Positions 30,098-33,752 of a stretch of 33,752 bases of DNA are shown one piece after another. The stretch is from contig CAYMTN010000033.1 in assembly GCA_964393335.1 (NCBI GenBank), positions 1-33,752 on the forward strand, written 5' to 3'. The notes beneath the pieces were generated by a model, which had not been told where the DNA came from, made no database searches, and saw nothing but the letters and a program-made list of their open reading frames with translations. Origin of the DNA: CAYMTN01 sp964393335 (GTDB taxonomy: Bacteria > Chloroflexota > Anaerolineae > Aggregatilineales > Aggregatilineaceae). The position numbers and the translations under genes are program-made. How positions within the stretch are numbered: position 1 is the stretch's first letter; each line of letters opens with the position of its first letter.

Positions 30098-31408
30098 TCA
30101 TCTGGCCTGGGGCGGCGCAGCCGCCGGATGCGCGGGCAGCTCATCCTTGTCCACCCTGCGGATCGGGCGGACGAGATAACCGCCCAGCCCCACTATGCCG
30201 CCGACCACGCCCGATAACACGATGACGAGCGCCATGCCTGCGCCGGGACCGGTGCCTACCAGCCAGCCGAAGGCTCCGCCCAGCAGGCCGTCTGACCGCA
30301 TCGCAGGCTCGAAGACGTGATCGGTCAGCGGCCCTGCGACGAGCAGCACCAGCGGATAGGGCAGCAGCAGCAGGACGCGCCGCGCTGCGAAGACGCGGCC
30401 CTGCACCTCCGGCGCGACTCGCACCTGCCAGATCGCTTCGTCGGAACTGGCCACGATCGGGATGAAAAACGACTGGGCAAACGCGCCCACGCCCCAGATC
30501 CGGGGATCTCGCCCCAGCCCCAGGCAGATACGGCCCAGGCTGGCGAGTCCCAACCCGGCGAGCACCCCGTGAATCCGGCGTTTGGGTCCGCCCCACAGGC
30601 TCAATACCAGGCCGCCTGCCAGCCCGCCCCCGGCCATCAGCGACCGCACGAGGCCCAGCGTCAGCTCGTTTTCGTCACTGCGCACCAGGATCATCGGGGC
30701 GATGGCCGGGGTCCCGAATCCCTCGCTGGCGAAAAAAACGAAAAACAGCGCGGCCAGACCCAGCAGCCCCGGTCGAGCGGCCACATACCGGAATCCAAAC
30801 AGCGCAGCGTGCAGCCGTCCCTGCCCGGCGGCGTGGTCTGCGTGCCTGGGGGGGCGTGGGATGGCGATCCCCAACAGCGTCAGGGTGCCGAACGCAAAGG
30901 TCACGATGTCGATCAGCATGATGTGGCCGAGGCTTAACACGGTCAGCAAAGCCCCGGCCAGGCCGGGCGCGATGATCAGCGAAGCCGACCCAGCCAGCCC
31001 CAACAGCGCGTTGGCGCGTGTGAGGTGGCGGGCGGGCACCATCAGCGCCACCGAGGCGGACATGGCCGGTAGTTGGAATGCCTGGGCCGCTCCTGCTGCC
31101 GCTGCCGCGAGGTACAGGTGCCAGATAGCCAACTGATCGAGGGCAAACAGCAACCACAATACGCCGGTGATGCCTGCCGCGAACGCGTCACTGCCGGCCA
31201 ACACGGCTTTGCGCGGCCAGCGATCGACCAGCACACCCGCCAGCGGACCGATCAGGATGCCGGGCAGCAGCGAGAAAAACACGATCAGCCCCAGCGCGGT
31301 GACCTCTCCGCTGGTCTGCCACGCCCACACGGTCAGGACGAACTGGGTCATGCCGGTACCCAGGATTGAAACGAACTGGCCAAGCCAGAATAGCATGAAT
31401 CCGCGCAT
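30098..31408 (-). CDS. MFS transporter (drug/siderophore exporter type)
   Basis: The protein has 436 residues with about twelve hydrophobic segments. The ATG at 31408 begins the first helix (MRGFMLFWLGQFVSILGTGMTQF); a longer frame from 31552 adds polar residues and crosses the promoter, so it is rejected. GAAAGG precedes the start. The inter-helix 2-3 motif appears as GPLAGVLVDRWPRKAVL (family: G-x3-D-R-x-G-R-K). The opening W-x-GQ-x-[VI]-S-x-[LI]-G-[ST] and the general order match the MFS_3 / EntS-like exporters. A long C-terminal tail follows (RRVDKDELPAHPAAAPPQAR). The exported substrate cannot be told. Confidence 0.9.
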   Translation of the reverse strand: MRGFMLFWLGQFVSILGTGMTQFVLTVWAWQTSGEVTALGLIVFFSLLPGILIGPLAGVLVDRWPRKAVLAGSDAFAAGITGVLWLLFALDQLAIWHLYLAAAAAGAAQAFQLPAMSASVALMVPARHLTRANALLGLAGSASLIIAPGLAGALLTVLSLGHIMLIDIVTFAFGTLTLLGIAIPRPPRHADHAAGQGRLHAALFGFRYVAARPGLLGLAALFFVFFASEGFGTPAIAPMILVRSDENELTLGLVRSLMAGGGLAGGLVLSLWGGPKRRIHGVLAGLGLASLGRICLGLGRDPRIWGVGAFAQSFFIPIVASSDEAIWQVRVAPEVQGRVFAARRVLLLLPYPLVLLVAGPLTDHVFEPAMRSDGLLGGAFGWLVGTGPGAGMALVIVLSGVVGGIVGLGGYLVRPIRRVDKDELPAHPAAAPPQAR

Positions 31409-31432
31409 GGACGCCGTGCCTTTCTGGGCTTG

Positions 31433-31438
31433 AGTATA
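31433..31438 (-). promoter_or_regulatory. -10 element of the MFS gene
   Basis: TATACT on the minus strand, 24 bases before the ATG at 31408; a weak TTTTCT lies 16 bases upstream of it. Confidence 0.45.
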
Positions 31439-31493
31439 GTGATTCTTGTCCGTCAGAAAAGACGGTGTGGGTTGGCACGAGTCACGACACCGT

Positions 31494-31521
31494 TTGCCAC
31501 GCCGATCACGTGTGGTATAAT
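31494..31521 (+). promoter_or_regulatory. Promoter of the hypothetical gene at 31567
   Basis: TTGCCA (31494-31499), a 16-base spacer, and TATAAT (31516-31521) with an extended TG at 31513-31514. It is a strong match and diverges from the MFS promoter. Confidence 0.65.
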
Positions 31522-31566
31522 CCGCCGCTGGTGAGTGGGCTTCGGCCCGCATGGAGAAACAAGGCG

Positions 31567-31989
31567 ATGCGCTTCTATCAAAAGCTCGACAGCATCAGCC
31601 ACGACGCGTCGAACGACACGCTTTTGCTGAACTGCTCAGAAGGTCCCGAGCGCCAACCGGCGCTGTGGTTGGGGCGCGAGGGGATGTATGTCAGTGTGTC
31701 GGCCAATTACGGCCCGCTGGAAATTGCGCTGCGGCCCCGCCAGCGTGACCTGGTGACCAGCCTGGCCCAGCTCCGGCCTACCGAGCGGCTGTCGGTGATG
31801 CGGTTGGTCGGCACGGGGCAGGCGCATATCGAGTTAGGGCTGTCACTTGATGGCGAGTTACTGTTCCGCACGGTGATCGTCGCCGACGCGACCGGCCATT
31901 TTGCCATGAATATGGTCATGGCTCCGGAGGTGCGCGCGCGGGTGTTCGAGTGGTTGGAGGTCCAGAACCCAACGTTCGTGGTGTCGTGA
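31567..31989 (+). CDS. Hypothetical protein
   Basis: The protein has 140 residues. The ATG at 31567 is used because the longer frame starts upstream of the promoter; a GGAG lies about 10 bases before it. The chain is soluble, without signal peptide or membrane segment. It has a beta-rich first half (MRFYQKLDSISHDASNDTLLLNC, ALWLGREGMYVSVSANYGPLEIAL) and a second half with IELGLSLDGELLFRTVIVADATG and EVRARVFEWLEV. I do not recognise a family. It stands alone between the divergent MFS gene and the glycine riboswitch. Confidence 0.7.
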   Translation: MRFYQKLDSISHDASNDTLLLNCSEGPERQPALWLGREGMYVSVSANYGPLEIALRPRQRDLVTSLAQLRPTERLSVMRLVGTGQAHIELGLSLDGELLFRTVIVADATGHFAMNMVMAPEVRARVFEWLEVQNPTFVVS

Positions 31990-32023
31990 CGGCGCGGCGG
32001 TGCCGCACCCGAACCATAACCGG

Positions 32024-32214
32024 CTGTGGGGAGAGCGCCTGCGCGACAGCAGGCCACCGAAGGGGCAAGCGGGGGTGGTCCCGTGACTGGGGTCCTCGTG
32101 AAACTCTCAGGTTGATGTACTCACAGCCCGGAAATCCTCTGGAAAGCGTGTCAACGCGCCGACGGGGCAAGCTCACCTCAGGGCGAGCATAATCTCTCAG
32201 GCTCAACAGACAGG
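32024..32214 (+). promoter_or_regulatory. Tandem glycine riboswitch
   Basis: Two glycine aptamers stand in series before gcvH. Aptamer I (about 32024-32126) is closed by CTGTG/CACAG and carries GGGGAGAGCGCC, CCACCGAAGGGGCAAGC and AAACTCTCAGG. Aptamer II (about 32127-32214) carries CTGGAAAGCG, CGCCGACGGGGCAAGC, ATCTCTCAGG and a final AGACAGGGG. These are the conserved core blocks of the class. Glycine binding normally turns on the glycine cleavage operon; here the end of aptamer II runs into the first arm of a terminator, so binding would block termination. Confidence 0.95.
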
Positions 32215-32247
32215 GGCAAACAGTCACTTGGTGCTGTTTGCCTTTTT
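32215..32247 (+). terminator. Terminator of the glycine riboswitch
   Basis: GGCAAACAG (32215-32223) pairs with CTGTTTGCC (32234-32242), followed by five T (32243-32247). Its first bases overlap the closing helix of aptamer II, giving the expression switch. Confidence 0.92.
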
Positions 32248-32312
32248 GCTTTGTGATACACTCAGATCAAACGCGTTTGTGACCATATCGGATATGTGAA
32301 AGGATGTGTCAA

Positions 32313-32717
32313 ATGGCAGACTGGAAGACTCCCGCGAATGCAAAATACACCGAGAATGACGAGTGGATTATCGTCGACGGTGATACGGCGAAGATCGGCC
32401 TGACCGACTATGCCCAGGATCAGCTCTCGGATATCGTGTTTGTGGACCTCAGCGAAGTTGAGGTTGGTGGTACGGTGACCAAAGGGGATACGATTGCGAC
32501 GGTCGAGAGCGTAAAAGCCGCCTCGGACGTGTACGCCCCGGCCAGCGGCGAGGTAGTCGCCATCAACGCGGCGCTCGACGACGAGCCGGAGGTGATCAAC
32601 AGCGATCCGTATGGCGCGGGCTGGATGATCGCGATCAAGCTGACCAACACCGCCGATCTGGACGATCTGCTCGACATGGACGCGTATGCCAAACACTGCG
32701 CGGCGCGCGAGGGGTAG
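32313..32717 (+). CDS. gcvH: Glycine cleavage system H protein
   Basis: The protein has 134 residues. It carries the aminomethyl group on a lipoyl arm between the P, T and L proteins of the glycine cleavage system. The lipoylation site is Lys68 in ATVESVKAASDVYAP; the flanking hairpin and SGEVVAINAALDDEPEVINSDPYGAGWMIAIK are standard. The ATG at 32313 is preferred over 32304, since AAAGG ends at 32303 and is 9 bases from it. It lies directly under the glycine riboswitch and is followed by gcvPA after 113 bases. A gcvT gene is not between the riboswitch and gcvH, so it must be elsewhere or after the window. Confidence 0.97.
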   Translation: MADWKTPANAKYTENDEWIIVDGDTAKIGLTDYAQDQLSDIVFVDLSEVEVGGTVTKGDTIATVESVKAASDVYAPASGEVVAINAALDDEPEVINSDPYGAGWMIAIKLTNTADLDDLLDMDAYAKHCAAREG

Positions 32718-32740
32718 TCCCGCCCACCGGCGCGCGGACG

Positions 32741-32773
32741 GGCAGAGGTAGGGGCGCGGCAAATGCCCCTGCC
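32741..32773. repeat. Small hairpin repeat between gcvH and gcvPA
   Basis: GGGGC (32751-32755) pairs with GCCCC (32765-32769) and GGCA with TGCC outside it. The core GTAGGGGCGC (32748-32757) is identical to 25198-25207, which suggests a dispersed element inserted within the operon. Confidence 0.45.
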
Positions 32774-32830
32774 GGCCTGCTACTTGCTGAAAGCTGACCG
32801 CTACAAGCTATTTCTTCAGGAGTTTTTTCG

Positions 32831-33752
32831 ATGACGTATGTTCCACACACGGATGCAGACCGGGACGCGATGCTCAAGGCGATTGGCGTCAGTTCGTTGG
32901 AGGATTTGTTCGACGCCGTGCCGGTCGAGCAGCGTTTCCCGGCGCTTGATCTACCGGCGGGAATGAGCGAGATGGAAGTCGCCTGGGAAATGGGCGGGCT
33001 GGCCGGGGCCAATGTCGCGGCCAGCGATTACGCCATCTTTCTCGGCGCGGGGGCCTATAACCATTTTATTCCCAGCGTGGTGAACCATATCCTGCTGCGC
33101 GGCGAATTTTACACGGCCTATACGCCGTACCAGCCGGAACTCAGCCAGGGCACGCTCCAGGCGATTTTTGAGTATCAAAGCATGATGTGCGCGCTGACCG
33201 GCATGGAGGCCGCCAACGCCAGCCATTACGACGGCGCGACGTCGCTGGCCGAGGCCGTGACGCTGGCCAACGCGCAGTTTCGCGGCAAGCGCACCAAGGT
33301 GATTCTCAGCCCCGGCATCAACCCGCAGTACCGCGCCGTCGCCCGCACGTATCACCAGAACAGCGGCATGAAATTCGTGGGCGATAAGGGCAGCGCGACG
33401 ATCCCTGACCTGATCGACATGCTCGACGGCGACACGGCGATGCTGGCCGTCGCCTACCCGAATTTCTTCGGGCAAATTGACGACTTCGCGGGGTTGGCGC
33501 AGGCCGTACACGAAGCGGGCGCGCTGCTGTGCATGGTCGTCGATCCGCTGGCGCTCGGCCTGTTCAAGTCGCCGGGCGAACTGGACGCGGATATCGTCGT
33601 CGGCGAGGGGCAGCCGCTCGGCATTCCGCTGAGTTACGGCGGCCCGTACCTGGGCTTTTTCGCCACGCGCGAGAAGTACGTGCGGAAGATCGCGGGGCGG
33701 ATCGTCGGAGAAACGGTGGACGTACATGGCCGCCGCTGTTACGTCATGACGC
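32831..33752 (+). CDS. gcvPA: Glycine dehydrogenase (decarboxylating) subunit 1, 3' truncated
   Basis: The frame is open from the ATG at 32831 (CAGGAG about 9 bases upstream) to the window edge, 307 codons of an expected 440-450. It begins MTYVPHTDADRDAMLKAIG, followed by FLGAGAYNHFIPSVVNHIL, YTAYTPYQPELSQGTLQAIFEYQS, ASHYDGATSLAEAV, LAVAYPNFFGQIDDF, DPLALGLFKSPGE, GEGQPLGIPLSYGGPYLGFFA and GRIVGETVD. All of these are conserved in the alpha half of split glycine decarboxylase (P protein). The lysine that holds PLP is in subunit 2 (gcvPB), expected just after the window. Together with gcvH it is controlled by the glycine riboswitch. Confidence 0.97.
   Translation, partial: MTYVPHTDADRDAMLKAIGVSSLEDLFDAVPVEQRFPALDLPAGMSEMEVAWEMGGLAGANVAASDYAIFLGAGAYNHFIPSVVNHILLRGEFYTAYTPYQPELSQGTLQAIFEYQSMMCALTGMEAANASHYDGATSLAEAVTLANAQFRGKRTKVILSPGINPQYRAVARTYHQNSGMKFVGDKGSATIPDLIDMLDGDTAMLAVAYPNFFGQIDDFAGLAQAVHEAGALLCMVVDPLALGLFKSPGELDADIVVGEGQPLGIPLSYGGPYLGFFATREKYVRKIAGRIVGETVDVHGRRCYVMT

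Overview
The window is GC-rich chromosomal DNA with dense bacterial gene packing, interrupted by one AT-richer block (about 11,780-13,270) and a few structured intergenic regions. The gene set suggests a Chloroflexota bacterium of the Anaerolineae type: several secreted bacterial-SH3 proteins, a CHAT protein with a C-terminal membrane anchor, a MurF-alanine racemase fusion, a split glycine decarboxylase (gcvPA) behind a tandem glycine riboswitch, and a PEP-synthase-like protein lacking the rest of the enzyme. This placement is an inference from gene content; no marker gene such as rRNA is present.

Layout. 1-2.4 kb: end of a secreted SH3 protein, a DUF433 antitoxin gene whose DUF5615 toxin partner is cut off after 11 codons, and a CHAT protein whose catalytic His is replaced by Tyr. 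2.4-5.6 kb (minus): a secreted lipoprotein-like protein, an orphan FecB/BtuF-type binding protein that looks leaderless, and a secreted SH3-repeat protein. 5.8-8.7 kb (minus operon): tgt, uppP and a PstS-like lipoprotein. 9.0-11.5 kb: a MurF-Alr fusion in which both the P-loop lysine and the PLP lysine are replaced. 11.5-13.1 kb: an orphan Rhs C-terminal tip with a possible cell-wall-hydrolase toxin domain, followed by a small membrane-anchored candidate immunity protein. 13.4-15.1 kb: a secreted PPC-like protein, divergent from a promoter that drives a structured untranslated RNA ending in a strong terminator, then two tandem 21-bp hairpin repeats before a GNAT gene. 16.2-18.5 kb: an operon of a secreted SH3 protein and a diacylglycerol-kinase-like enzyme. 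18.5-19.0 kb: a structured intergenic region with a sequestered Shine-Dalgarno site ahead of a 24-codon Cys-rich reading frame. 19.0-22.5 kb (minus): TPR protein and alkaline-phosphatase-superfamily protein. 22.7-25.1 kb: a PPDK-N-type protein. 25.2-28.5 kb (minus): secreted protein, palindromic repeats, HAD hydrolase, quinone oxidoreductase-like MDR and nitroreductase. 28.6-30.1 kb: queG and a MazG-like protein. 30.1-32.0 kb: divergent MFS transporter and a hypothetical protein. 32.0-33.75 kb: tandem glycine riboswitch, terminator, gcvH and gcvPA (cut by the window edge).

Functional links. tgt and queG are both queuosine-pathway genes, about 20 kb apart. gcvH and gcvPA are glycine-cleavage components under glycine-sensing RNA control. 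uppP recycles the undecaprenyl carrier for the cell wall, to which the MurF-Alr relative and the putative Rhs-tip hydrolase also point. No tRNA, rRNA, CRISPR array, transposase or complete mobile element was seen.
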